Of a stretch of 64,000 nucleotides of DNA, positions 11,111 to 21,803 are shown one piece after another. The position numbers and the translations under genes were made by a program. The stretch is from Campanula takesimana. Its lineage: Eukaryota; Streptophyta; Magnoliopsida; Asterales; Campanulaceae. Within the stretch, counting starts at the first letter, position 1, and every line of letters begins with the position of its first letter. The stretch spans positions 124,001 to 188,000 of the forward strand of contig JAOWBW010000561.1 in NCBI GenBank assembly GCA_026119855.1. Direction: 5' to 3'. The notes below the pieces were generated by a model, which saw nothing but the letters and a program-made list of their open reading frames with translations, searched no databases and was not told the origin of the DNA.

Positions 11111-12473
11111 TGGGTACAATGAAACTGACTCTGTTTCTAGACCTAATTACGTACTCATTTGGTAACCATTTTGTACTTAGGTGAAATCAAGCTTTTTTTC
11201 TTTCTTTCCAAAATGGTGTATTGAATGTAAAGGATGTTCTTTTTGATTGGGAATAAAACAAGTCCTTTAAATTTTTTTTTTTGAAACTAAACCTTTATTG
11301 TTGTTATTATAAGAATATTAATACTCTTTATGTCCCAAAATATAAATATGTCACAGTTGACAAGTCATGTTATTAAACATATTGTTATGTTTCGTTACAT
11401 GTCCACCTCTTTCTGAATGTTGTAGTATACTTTTACATAATCATACAGTGCTGGGTACTGGGTATAATAGGGAGATCACTAACCATTACACCTCCATTTT
11501 ATTTTATTCTTCAAAAACTTTTCATTTAGGCGTCCCATTTTATATTTAAAAATCCAAAAAGAAAAGTTTATAGAACTTATTTATTCAATGAGACTCATAT
11601 GACATACTCATAACAACTATCCACTAACTATTTTCTACTATCCACTAACTATTTTCTACTTTACTTTCTATGTTTTATCCTCTTTCTATACTCACAACAC
11701 TCTACCTCACTGTTTATTCTACTTTTCACTCTCTCTAATTCTTGTACCCAATTTTGTTTTTTGTTTTTTTAAGATTAAATGAGACGGACGGAGTACATCT
11801 TATTTTAAAAATGCAAAATTTATTTTTGAAAAATTCAAATAGAAAGTGCGACATTCCTGGATAAAAGGAGTATTTTGAAATGAATGATCGCAGAACTGAA
11901 ATGATTTCAATAAACTCACAAAATGGTTTTTTTTGATGTTTTTTTCTAAGAGACTACATTCATGCATTAAGCAATAAATACTCACTCTTTTTTTTTTCCT
12001 CAAAATTTTCATGTTCAGGACACTATGATAGTTTTATTGCATGTTGTAGAGTAAAATTACTTTAGCACAAAGTATAAGAAGTACAAATGCATAAAAATAT
12101 ATGATTAATAGGTCAAACTTTTTAATGTAGACTCTTACATGAAATGGAAGAAATATTTGTTTATGCTACAATAAGTTTTCATTTGCGAAGTAATGTATTA
12201 ATTTAGACTTTTATTAGCTCTCACTATCTTAATTTCCACTTGAATGTGGTGTCATTATAGGTATTCCTGCGCTTATACAATTAAGCATGGTTGAAAATCA
12301 ATATTCATAATTTCTTAATTAGAAACTTAAAAATTTAATCAAAAAACAAAAAAGTTAAAAATGAATATTCCCTTTATGAAGAAACAATTACTTGTGAAAT
12401 TTTGTTCATATCTCCTAGGAAATATTAGTTTACTAAGCATTATTTTTTATGTTAGTTCCTTTATAGTTCTTTT

Positions 12474-13283
12474 TGTTGGGGAATTGGGGGATTTCCGCAT
12501 CCACTAGCCCATACTAGCAGTCATCAACATGGAGAAAATAATCAACACATGAATAAAGTAATATGAAAGAACAAGAACACCATGAATTTGTTCACCCGGT
12601 TCACCATCCCTATGGCTACATCCGGAAGCACCAAGCCAGGATATCACTATAATAATATGTCGATTGTTACAACTTAGTACATACACTCACACAGATCTAG
12701 TATGGCTACTCTCCAATAACAATCTCACTACATATTATTATCTCTCCCCAAGAATACACAAACAACACGGTCATGGCCGGGTTGTAGGATCGCCCCTCAT
12801 GGCTCTCCTAGGCCCCCGGCCCCCTCCTAGACACTATTTTGTGCTCTCTCTTGATATCCTAACTTTCTCATACACAAAGTAAAGTACAAAATATAATGGT
12901 GGTTGTCACAATATATTTATAGGGATACAAACTTAATCCTGATCAAAACCTAATTTACTTGGAGTCCTTGAAACAGAAGGAGTATAATTGGAATAAGGAA
13001 ATTATTCCTTAAAGGAATTAATATTCCTTTCCTCCAAGGACTCCTACTCCCCGTCAATTTGCCAAAGCCCGCAAACCATCTGCCTCCCTTCGGAGTGGGC
13101 GGTCGCCTATTCCTCTTTGTGCGGCCGCCTACTCCACCCCTGTCATGGCCCAGATTCAACCTGATCAAGTGGGCGGTCGCCTGCCCCTCCATGGGCGGCC
13201 GCTCAATCCCCTTGGCTATGCGTTTCTGCTCCATCCTCTCCCCGGTTTCGATCTTCTCCTCAGTTTTGGCTCCAATCCCAACA
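12474..13283. mobile_element. Solo LTR, about 810 bp
   Basis: Begins TGTTGGGGAATTGG and ends CCAATCCCAACA, the TG...CA inverted ends of a plant LTR. The right flank TCTTT (13284-13288) matches TCTTT on the left if one extra T is allowed in the left T-run. It contains GAATTTGTTCACCCGG and CTATGGCTACATCCGG, short motifs I know from plant copia LTRs. No internal retrotransposon sequence lies on either side, so it is probably a solo LTR left by recombination. Confidence 0.65.
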
Positions 13284-13617
13284 TCTTTATGAGATTATGC
13301 TCTTGATTTAGAAAAGAAACAAACTAAACACAAAGAGATCATGCTCTTTCGTTTAGAATAATGATTTAAGAATATTACTTCCGTTTCAAAATGAATATCT
13401 GAAATTGTTTTTTATTAAGAGTGAAGCAATATTTTTGGGACGGAACAATAACTTTTAATTTAAAAAAATAGAAGTAGTAGAATAAAGATAGTAGGTGCAA
13501 AGTTGGTTTTAGGAGCTAAAAGTTTGACTTGTGCCCATATCTGCAGGCTATGGCCGGTTACATTGCCTCATCATCAGCTTCAACGTGCATGACCTTCTGG
13601 AAAACCTATTTTAAACT

Positions 13618-13622
<5 letters not shown>

Positions 13623-13660
<38 letters not shown>
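13623..13660. repeat. (TA)n microsatellite at MITE edge
   Basis: A run of TA repeats directly abutting the Stowaway-like MITE that starts at 13661, as expected for an element that targets TA. Confidence 0.95.
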
Positions 13661-13661
<1 letters not shown>

Positions 13662-13938
13662 TCCCTCCGTCCTATAACATTGGGAACACTTTGATTTTTT
13701 TTGTCAACTGAGTCAATCTTTGATCATAATTTTAGGAATATTTAAATATCTCTATGAAATTCTAAAATTTGTTATTGTTTTACTATTAGAAATACTATCA
13801 TTAACTATTTTTAGAATTGTATATAGATATTTATATATTAATAAAATTATGGTCAAAGATTGACCGAATTGACCAAAAAAATCAAAGTGTTGTACACTTA
13901 AAAATAGAAATACTATCATTATTATGAAACGGATGGAG
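13661..13938. mobile_element. Stowaway-like MITE, 278 bp
   Basis: Begins CTCCCTCCGTCCTATAACA and ends ATTATGAAACGGATGGAG then TA. The body folds: AACACTTTGATTTTTTTTG is mirrored by AAAAAAATCAAAGTGTT. Confidence 0.75.
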
Positions 13939-14321
13939 TATATTTTTTATTTTTACATAGACCATATTTAATTAATCCAAATAAGTACAGGAGACAACCC
14001 AACTATAGCCCCAACAACTGAACAACATATGTGTTGTACACTTAAAAATAGAAATAATCAATCTTTAGAGGTTTCTAGTTTAGGCAAATGATTGTCTTTT
14101 TTGAAGAACTAGGGCAGGCATAGGCATGATGGGAATAAATGAATAATAAGCCTTTTCTTTTAATTTACTCATTTAATAATGAGTTTGCTTTACCTATTTT
14201 AATGGAGTAATTTCGGTAAGTCTATCAACAATTTATGGGTTTGTGGTTGGGGACTACTTTCTATTTTAATCTTCCTTATCCATTTATTGGTGACATGACC
14301 TAGATATCATCTTTATAAATT

Positions 14322-14502
14322 GAATAATACTAGGGGCACAAAAAAATCATAAAATTTTGCTCACAAAATACTATGTGTAATGATTTTATTGGTGTTTTTA
14401 ATTAGAGTGCGACGGGTCCATTATCGATGCAACCAATAAAATATCGCCACCACATTGTGTGAGCAAGATTTTGTGAACTTATTTGTGACCCTAGCATTGC
14501 TC
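14322..14502. mobile_element. Small Mutator-like MITE with 9-bp duplication
   Basis: A 181-bp element beginning GAATAATACTAGGGGCAC and ending GACCCTAGCATTGCTC, flanked by a perfect 9-bp direct repeat TTATAAATT (14313-14321 and 14503-14511). The 9-bp duplication places this family in the Mutator superfamily. Related copies: 6539-6720 and about 14553-14733. Confidence 0.8.
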
Positions 14503-14552
14503 TTATAAATTTGTGAAAATTATAACAGTCATTACTTTCTGATCTTCTCTAA

Positions 14553-14733
14553 GGGCAATGGTAGGCTTACAAAAAAAGTTTACATAATGAAGGATACAAG
14601 ATGTGGTGGCGATATTTCATTGGCTACATCGATAGTGGACCCGACACACTCTAATTAAAAACACCAATGCAATTATGACACCTCATTTTGTAAGCCACAT
14701 TTTGTAACCATCTTTTGTAACTGTATTATTTCC
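14553..14733. mobile_element. Related Mutator-like MITE, reverse orientation
   Basis: The middle (GTGGTGGCGATATTTCATTGG, then GATAGTGGACCC) is the reverse complement of the matching part of 14322-14502. The outer ends are more diverged and the edges are approximate. Confidence 0.6.
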
Positions 14734-15040
14734 CCTTCTCTAAAAATTAATTTTCTTCTTTTCGTAGTAGCGTTTTTCAAAATAATAAATACTCCCACCA
14801 TCCCAGACAAAGTGAGATTTTTGGTCAACTTCATTACACTTTGACCAATAATTTTAAAAAATAATAATTAACTTAATTAAAATCTAAAAATTATTATTGA
14901 AAATATTATCAATCGTGATGCAATAACATTTTTTAAAATTCTCATTATGACCATTATTTTTTCTCCAAATTATTCGTTAAAGAGCAATTAAGTTGAAAAA
15001 AAATCTCACTTTGTTCTTGCCCTTATATCAATAAAATTTA

Positions 15041-15264
15041 CTCCATCCGTCCCATACTTATCGCTACTTATTTCTATTTTGGGCGTCCCATACTTATTGC
15101 TACTTACCCAATATGTTCACTTTTTTTCTCTTATATCCACTTACAACAACTATCCACTAACTTATTTTCTCTCTTCTACCCACTCACGATATTTACTTTT
15201 CCAACATATTTTCTTAATTCTCGTGCACTCATATTTGATAGCAATAAGTATGAGACGGAGAGAG
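15041..15264. mobile_element. Stowaway-like MITE, 224 bp
   Basis: Ends CTCCATCCGTCCCATACTTA / AATAAGTATGAGACGGAGAGAG, flanked by TA. Confidence 0.75.
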
Positions 15265-15466
15265 TATTATAATACATAAAAATATAAGTGATAAATATAA
15301 TTTGAATTGGTTGATGTAACGAAACTAAGAAATAACAAAAAAAAGTTAGAATAAAATAGAAAATTTAGAAAGTATAAAACCAAGATTATAGGTATGACTT
15401 GACTATTTAGATTCTTGATCACATGTAATAATCTTATGAAACCAATTAGTATGCGTTAACGTTATA

Positions 15467-15707
15467 CTCCCTCCGTCCCAGCCTAAGGTTCCTACTTTCC
15501 TTTTTGGTCCGTCCCAGCCTAAGGTTCCTACTTGCTTTATTACCTAAAATGGACTATGGGACCCACTTGTCATTCTCACAACAAAAACTCTCTACCCACT
15601 TTATCTCTCCTACTTTCTCTTACTTACTTTTTTATACTCACAACATTTACTTTTTCTTAATCTCCGTGTAAAGTCAAACTAGGAACCTTATGCCGGGACG
15701 GAGGGAG
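15467..15707. mobile_element. Stowaway-like MITE, 241 bp
   Basis: Ends CTCCCTCCGTCCCAGCCTAA / AGGAACCTTATGCCGGGACGG then AGGGAG, flanked by TA. The AGCCTAAGGTTCCTACTT segment is duplicated near the left end. Confidence 0.8.
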
Positions 15708-16290
15708 TATAATGTCATAGTGTAACATGTCTCGGTAGTGAAAAAGAAAAGCAATATTTTGCCCCCTCAAAAAATGGAGGGACCAAATGGAAAAAAAAAC
15801 ACAAAGGAACACATTGTGTGCCGCGTCAGTCACTGTCCATTTCTCATGTGCACTCGACGACAAAAAGCAATCTAACAACCCATTCTCGCTCTACACGCGG
15901 ACGGTCTAGATCCTTCCACTTGACATCTTTTAGTAGGCTATCCTCTCACAATCAATTTTCTCACCTAATTTTAGTGGTCCACGACTCTTATGGTCCCCAC
16001 ACTCAAACCCTTTTTTATTCCTCCCAGTTTTGAACTGCTGCAACTGCAGCTGCACCACCATTGGTCCTACTTTTTAGCAAATGATCAGACGGGGACTCAA
16101 TAAATGGTCAAGATTTTGATTTTGATTTTAATTGATCATCACTAATAATAGTAAAAAAAAAAGCTACTTTCCTGTTCCAGTCACATTTTAAATTACAAAA
16201 TTTATTATTTAAATGTATCGCTTAAATTTAGTAAAAAGCTGTATAATATTTTTTTAATTAATAAAACTTACGTATAGTACTCAAACCAAC

Positions 16291-17188
16291 TGGACATGGC
16301 AAAATACGGGTGAGACGGGTACGAGTACGGTTTCCAAAATCCATAACCGTAACCTAACCGTATTATGCACGGGTGCGGGTAGGACACGGTTATGGCGGGT
16401 ACGGGTCCACGGTTGTAAGGGTCTGCCCCCATTTTTTTTTTTTTAAGGGAGAACTCTGTTTTTGTCCATCGTACTTTGGGTCGTGTTTCATTTTTACCAT
16501 CAAACTTTCTTTTTTTCATTTTTACCATCGTACTACAAACAATGGTGTCATTTTATGTCAAATTCAATATTTTATACCCAAATTAGTTTCAATTTTACCA
16601 TCGTGCTACAAACAATGATGTCATTTTACACCAAAATTTGGTATAAATGACACCATTGTTTGTAGTATGATGGTAAAAATGAAAAAAAAAAAGTTCGATG
16701 GTAAAAGTGAAACACGCCCTAAAGTACAATGGACTAAAACGGAGTTTTCCCTAAAAAAAATTAACAGTTAAATTGTTAACAGATTTCGTTAATAATCTAA
16801 CAAAATTTGTTAGAAATTAACTGTTTTCTTTTTTCTTTTTTCCTTTTTGATAACAATGACATTTGACAAAATATGTTAGATTATGTTTAAAATGAATAAA
16901 AAGTAACAGAAAATGTTTAAAATTTTAACATTTTTAACAGAGTATACTAGAAAATTAACAAACTATGTTAGAAAAACTAACAAAATATTTTACAAAACTA
17001 ACATAATTTGTACGGTTAGAACGGTTGACGGTTACGGTTACGGGTTCCTAAAACCTATAACCGTAACATAACCGCATTATTGACGGGACGGTTAGGATGG
17101 TTAACGGGTTGTCCACAGGTACGTTTCTCACGGTTAAAATGCGGGTTGACGGGTTGTCACGGGTACGGTTCCCGGTTGGCCATGTCTA
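16291..17188. mobile_element. Non-autonomous hAT element, 898 bp, with nested foldback
   Basis: Begins TGGACATGGC and ends GCCATGTCTA, flanked by a perfect 8-bp duplication AAACCAAC (16283-16290 and 17189-17196). The outer parts are rich in GGTTACGGTT/AACCGTAACC motifs; the middle carries repeated AACA/TTAAC segments and a second, foldback element at about 16446-16752. Confidence 0.85.
16446..16752. mobile_element. Foldback element nested in the hAT element
   Basis: Inverted arms of about 95-100 bp: AGGGAGAACTCTG, TTTTTGTCCATCGTACTTTGG and CATTTTTACCATCGTACTAC on the left are mirrored on the right, ending GGAGTTTTCCCT. The whole unit is about 307 bp with a short centre, so single-stranded copies would form one long hairpin. 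Confidence 0.7.
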
Positions 17189-17233
17189 AAACCAACTACT
17201 CCGCGTAAAAGTTACAATTCACTATCCTACTTA

Positions 17234-17413
17234 TACTCATTCCGTCTCAAAATAATAATTTCATTTGATTATTATAACTTCTTACAGATATGAAAACTTT
17301 CTTCACTAGTCATGTTTTGTTTATACACTTTTAAGCCTAAACTGTAGAAATAGAAAGAATTTTTTAAGACAATAAAACATGGCAAATGAAAAGATCATTT
17401 TAGACGAAGAGAG
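17234..17413. mobile_element. Stowaway-like MITE, GATCTTCAC family
   Basis: Same family as 3115-3296 and 56780-56958 (shared AAGCCTAAACTGTAGAAAT and GACAATAAAACATGGCAAAT). It ends about 400 bp before the probable ABF transcription unit. Confidence 0.65.
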
Positions 17414-17865
17414 TAATATCTACCATTATCTACACCCAGAATGCTTTAATAATAGTATTATAATTAAGGGACGTCGGGCGAGTTGGATGAGAGTTGGATG
17501 AGCGAGACGCAGGGCGAGTCAAATCAACTGACGAAATGCACAAGCCAAATAAATATGTTCAAAATAACTGCATACAGTATAATTTTTTTGAGGGAACCGT
17601 AGAGATTAAACAAACGGACTAGACGAATATCGTCGAACACCTAGAGAGTCCGATTAAGTAAACCCTAATTTTGATAAGGGGCACAGAGAATATGATCAAA
17701 ATTATATGATCGATGGCTAGAGTTGAGTAGCTAGTAGCGGATCAGTCGCAACAACAACGTCATTTCCAAGTCCTTATTTCTCCACACTTTTTTGTTTAAA
17801 AAGATCAAGAGGGAGTCTGATAAAGGACACTTGTCCACAGTTGAAGAGAGAGAAACTTAACTCAG

Positions 17866-18305
17866 GTGAGCCAACCATAACTTAACAACAAGCAATAATT
17901 TATTTGTTTTTTTAATTTTTATTTGTTGAAATTAAATGGTTTTTCTTTGAATTTCCACTTTTGGGTATTTGTAATGAGACAGTTAGTTTGTTCTAGTCCT
18001 GTTCTTTACTTGATTAAGCTTCTGTTTGATTCATTTTCCTTTTTTTATATACAATCAGCTCACCTTAGCTTTGATTTGAAGTCCAGTTTGCATTAGAACT
18101 GATTAGCGTTTCCAATTTGATCTAGTGTCAGTTCTTGTCAATTTTCTGATCTTGTGTTCTCTATATTTTAGTGATTTTCTTGTGGGAGAATTGATAGTAA
18201 AGTTTTTGAAATCCAACCGAGGGGGGATTTTATTTTTGGGGGAGTTGGTGACTGATCAAATTAGAAACTGTGTTTGACTTGATTTTATATTTTTGGTGTT
18301 TGTAG
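17866..18305 (+). other. Probable 5'-UTR intron of the ABF gene
   Basis: A strong donor (CTCAG|GTGAG at 17865/17866) and an acceptor (TTTGTAG ending 18305) bracket a T-rich stretch directly upstream of the ATG at 18370. A leader intron is usual in this gene family. Inferred from signals only. Confidence 0.5.
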
Positions 18306-18369
18306 AAGAAACTAAGCTTGGATCAACCCGGGGTTTAATTTTATTTTTCTATCCGGTTGGCGTGCGAGA

Positions 18370-20814
18370 ATGAATATGAACTTCAAAAATTTCGGAAATG
18401 AGAGGTTACAAATGGATGGTGGATTAGGGAACGGACAGCCGCCGGGGAATTTCCCATTGACAAGGCAAGGTTCTATTTATTCACTTACCTTTGATGAGCT
18501 ACAAAACACAATGGGAAGTGTGGGCAAAGATTTCGGGTCAATGAACATGGATGAACTGCTAAAAAATATCTGGAATGCAGAGGAAATTCAAACCATGGGA
18601 AATATTACAAATGGAGTACAAGACCAGGGGTCCGTTCCCGGAGCTTACTTGCAGAGGCAAGGCTCGTTAACTTTGCCTCGAACGCTGAGCCAGAAGACGG
18701 TCGATGAAGTTTGGAAAGACATATCAAAAGAATACAACTGCGGGTTTGGGACGGAGTCGAGTTTTCAGCAGCAGCAGCAAAGGCAGCAGACATTAGGTGA
18801 AATGACACTTGAGGAGTTCTTGGTGAAAGCTGGTGTAGTTAGGGAAGAAGGAGGAAAGCCAATTGATAATGGGTTGTTTGGTAATTTGCAGAATAATTCT
18901 TCCCACCAGAACAATTCCAGCTTTGGTATTGGATTTCAGCAGCCAAATAGGGTGGTAAGCGAGAATAATGGGAATAATCAAATAGCTTTTCAATCACCCA
19001 ATTTGCCTGTTAATGGGGTTAAATCTTCTCAGCAACAATTATTTCCCAAACAGCCCATACTTCAGCCTTATGGAGCTTCTCCCCCCATGGCTATATCTAG
19101 TAATGGTCAACTTTCTAGCCCGGGAATTAGGGGTGGGATTATGGGATTTTCGGATCCGGTAATTAATGCTAATTTGGGAGGGATGGGGGCGGTGACGGTG
19201 GGAAATGGATCGCCGGCACTTTCATCGGATGGGATAGGGAAGAGCAATGGGGATACATCTTCTGTGTCACCTGCTCCTTACGTGTTTAATGGTGCTTTAA
19301 GGGGAAGGAGATGCAGTGCTGTCGAGAAAGTTGTGGAGCGGAGACAGAGGAGGATGATCAAGAACAGGGAATCCGCTGCTAGATCACGAGCTCGTAAACA
19401 GGTATCGTTTGGATCAGTGTACAAATCCCTTTTATTCTGCCTTATTATTTGTTATCTTTTCCCTTTAGTCTATTTCCCCAAGTTATTAACCTGGTCTTGA
19501 AATCAACTCTGAAATAATTGCTTCTGATATTGTAGAATCGCCATTAATGGCCTATTTACTGGTTAGCAGAAGTTGCTCCGATAAATTCTCCTTCAAAACC
19601 GATTTTTTTTTTGTAAAGGCAAGTCAAGATTTTGCTAATCTAGAAGGAAACCAACGGCAAGTTTAGTTTTCTTGTATCTTTATGAACTGATGGTCATCAA
19701 ATTCTTTATGGTCCGTGGTCACGTTGCTTTAAAAACTTCATGAAAGATTGGTAATCTCATGCGACAGAATGGTAATGTGATAGGGATATGTCAACGAGTG
19801 AAAGACTGAGAAGTTTCTCGTCTTGAGGAGATATAAGGATGCCTTTTACAGTTTACTTCAAGGTAATGAAATACGAGCTTTAGAAACACACTAGACTTGG
19901 GATTTACAACACAATCTCAAATCACTAAGACAGTTTGTAAACCCACACCATGGTTGTGAAAACATAGCATAACTCGAGGGATGAAAAACCGCCAAGAAAA
20001 TTTATTCATGTATTCTGCCTTTAATTTATTGTTCCAAGTACGTGTCTTCTGACCTATGGATGCTTCATATCTTACTGGCTTTTGCAGGCATATACGATGG
20101 AGTTGGAAGCAGAAGTTGCAAAACTGAAAGAGCAAAACGAAGAACTACTGAAGAAGCAGGTATGTGCAAAGAATCTTTGTAATTGGTAAAAAAATGGTTT
20201 GGGAGGGGGGGGGGGGGGTAGTGTTAAGGAGAGTATAGGAGGGTAAAACCGTCTTTTCGCCCCAACCCCTGCCAATAGCGGTTTGTCGATTTGGAAACTG
20301 ATGGTGCGTGATCGGGGACTGCACTGCAGTTGGACTGCGTGCAGCCCCCAATCCAGAGGGTATAAAGTTCAGCTGCTGCTTTATTTGCTTTTACAAAACT
20401 ATGGCTGTGAATTGATATGGCTTTGTTTGTCTGCAGGAAGAGATCTTAGAAATGCAGAAGAATCAGGTACCCTTTTGATTCCCACTATTGAATGACTGCA
20501 TAACTCTTTATGTATGCATATATCACCTACTTTGCATCTTGTTAAAGCAGCATCATGGATCCATGACAGTCGACAAGCAGTAAACTTACATGCATCTGTT
20601 TTTGTATCTTGGCTCACAGTTTTTACGAAGCCGGATTTTTGCCCAGTATCTTTCTTTCGTAAAACGACTTTTTGTCGTTAAAGAAGTTTGAACGGCCATA
20701 ACTATTTAATGTTTGTTTGTTACGTTTGGGCTTTGGCAGGCAATGGAGATGATGAAGATGGAGAAGGGAGGGAAACGACGCTGCTTGAGAAGGACACAGA
20801 CGGGTCCATGGTGA
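18370..20814 (+). CDS. ABF: ABF/AREB-type bZIP transcription factor
   Basis: Four coding exons: 18370-19401, 20088-20159, 20437-20466 and 20740-20814, all in phase 0, giving 402 residues (usual for the family). Group-A bZIP proteins bind ABRE (ACGTG) promoter elements in the nucleus and drive ABA and drought responses after phosphorylation by SnRK2 kinases. Visible motifs in order: C1 LTRQGSIYSLTFDELQN (about 30-46), MDELLKNIW (60-68), C3 LQRQGSLTLPRTLSQKTVDE (94-113), TLGEMTLEEFLVKAGVVRE (141-159), a Gln/Asn/Gly-rich middle, the basic region (about 321-344, with NRESAARSRARKQ) ending exactly at the first intron, a short leucine zipper from exons 2-4, and the C-terminal CLRRTQTGPW. The R-x-x-S sites in C1 and C3 are typical kinase targets. 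In the C-terminal motif Gln stands where Leu is usual (RRTLTGPW). Intact throughout; which ABF paralogue it is cannot be settled here. Confidence 0.95.
20205..20218. repeat. G14 homopolymer in ABF intron
   Basis: A run of 14 G, preceded by GGGA, in the intron between coding exons 2 and 3. Confidence 0.9.
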
Positions 20815-21803
20815 AGACATACCGTCCGTCATACACACTTTCTTTGTTGATTAGATCCTTAAGTGTCTGTCTGTACATATTTGTGAGTTGAAGATTTACA
20901 AAAAAAAAAAAAAAAGTGAGAGTTGTATGTATTTGTTCTTCAAGAGTCATCTTTGTTATCTGAACTCTATAGTGATTAGGTATAGTTGAGCCAAATAGTA
21001 GCTTTAGGTTGGAGATTACCTTACTGGTATTTTTGCTAGACAAGGATCAGTTTTATTGTTCCCAAACTTGTCAGTCTAAAATGGTGTTTAGTTTCTTTCT
21101 CTTGGGGAGTCCCTGACGATGTTACACAAGTTATGTTTCATGTTACTTCTACCTTAGTAAAACTTACGGATGTAACGGCAATTTAACTTGTCGTTAGATG
21201 ATATTTGAAGAGAGTAATAGGCCCGAGCACAAAAATAGCCACAACCAAAAATTATTACTTGCGCCTCCTCTTAGTGAGTTCATACTGCTTGATAAAAGCT
21301 GTCTAGAAGTGTACTACTTTTCACAGAAGATGCCCGAAAATATACGAAGGATTTTAGGTATCAGCCCGGGGATAACCCTACCATTCATCAACACTTGAGC
21401 CTGGATGCAAAGAAAGCATGGACAAAAGAAAAGACTCTGTGTATGCAGTGAAGAATTATGAACTCAGCTAAGATCCAAATGGGTATTCAAATTAGGTTTC
21501 TAACTTTACAACAGCTGGCTACAATCTCACTCTGTGAAACACTGATATAATTTTCAGTTCACTATCACATTCGATCAATCGCAGATTTATAACATGTTCA
21601 ATGAAATGATTTTGTGAAGCCACCACCGATAGCAGTTCATCACTATATATCAGTTGGTTCGAATTATGATACTTTCTATATAAAAAAATAAAAAAAAAAA
21701 ATAAAAAATTAGATGACTCTGAGCAACATTTTAGGGTTAAATATTAGCTTACTTTCACGCAACAAGAAGAAATCATGCGTGGATGGCTCCGACAGCTTCT
21801 CCC
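20815..21803. other. Intergenic space between convergent ABF and THOC5 genes
   Basis: Contains the 3' UTRs of both genes, including an A17-like run at about 20899-20915 shortly after the ABF stop. Nothing else was recognised. Confidence 0.6.

Larger units (their letters stand above)
8604..12473. other. Gene-less, MITE-rich stretch
   Basis: Holds a clear Stowaway-like MITE (8870-9133), a foldback-like element (10929-11110), MITE relics (for example about 11508-11794, ending GACGGACGGAG then TA) and plain AT-rich DNA. A degraded piece resembling the small Mutator-like MITE family is at about 10010-10105. No coding exon was recognised. Confidence 0.6.
13284..16290. other. Gene-less, MITE-rich stretch
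   Basis: Occupied mainly by Stowaway-like MITEs (13661-13938, 15041-15264, 15467-15707 and a degraded one at about 14790-15020), two copies of the small Mutator-like MITE family (14322-14502, about 14553-14733) and a TA run at 13623-13660. No coding exon was recognised. Confidence 0.6.
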
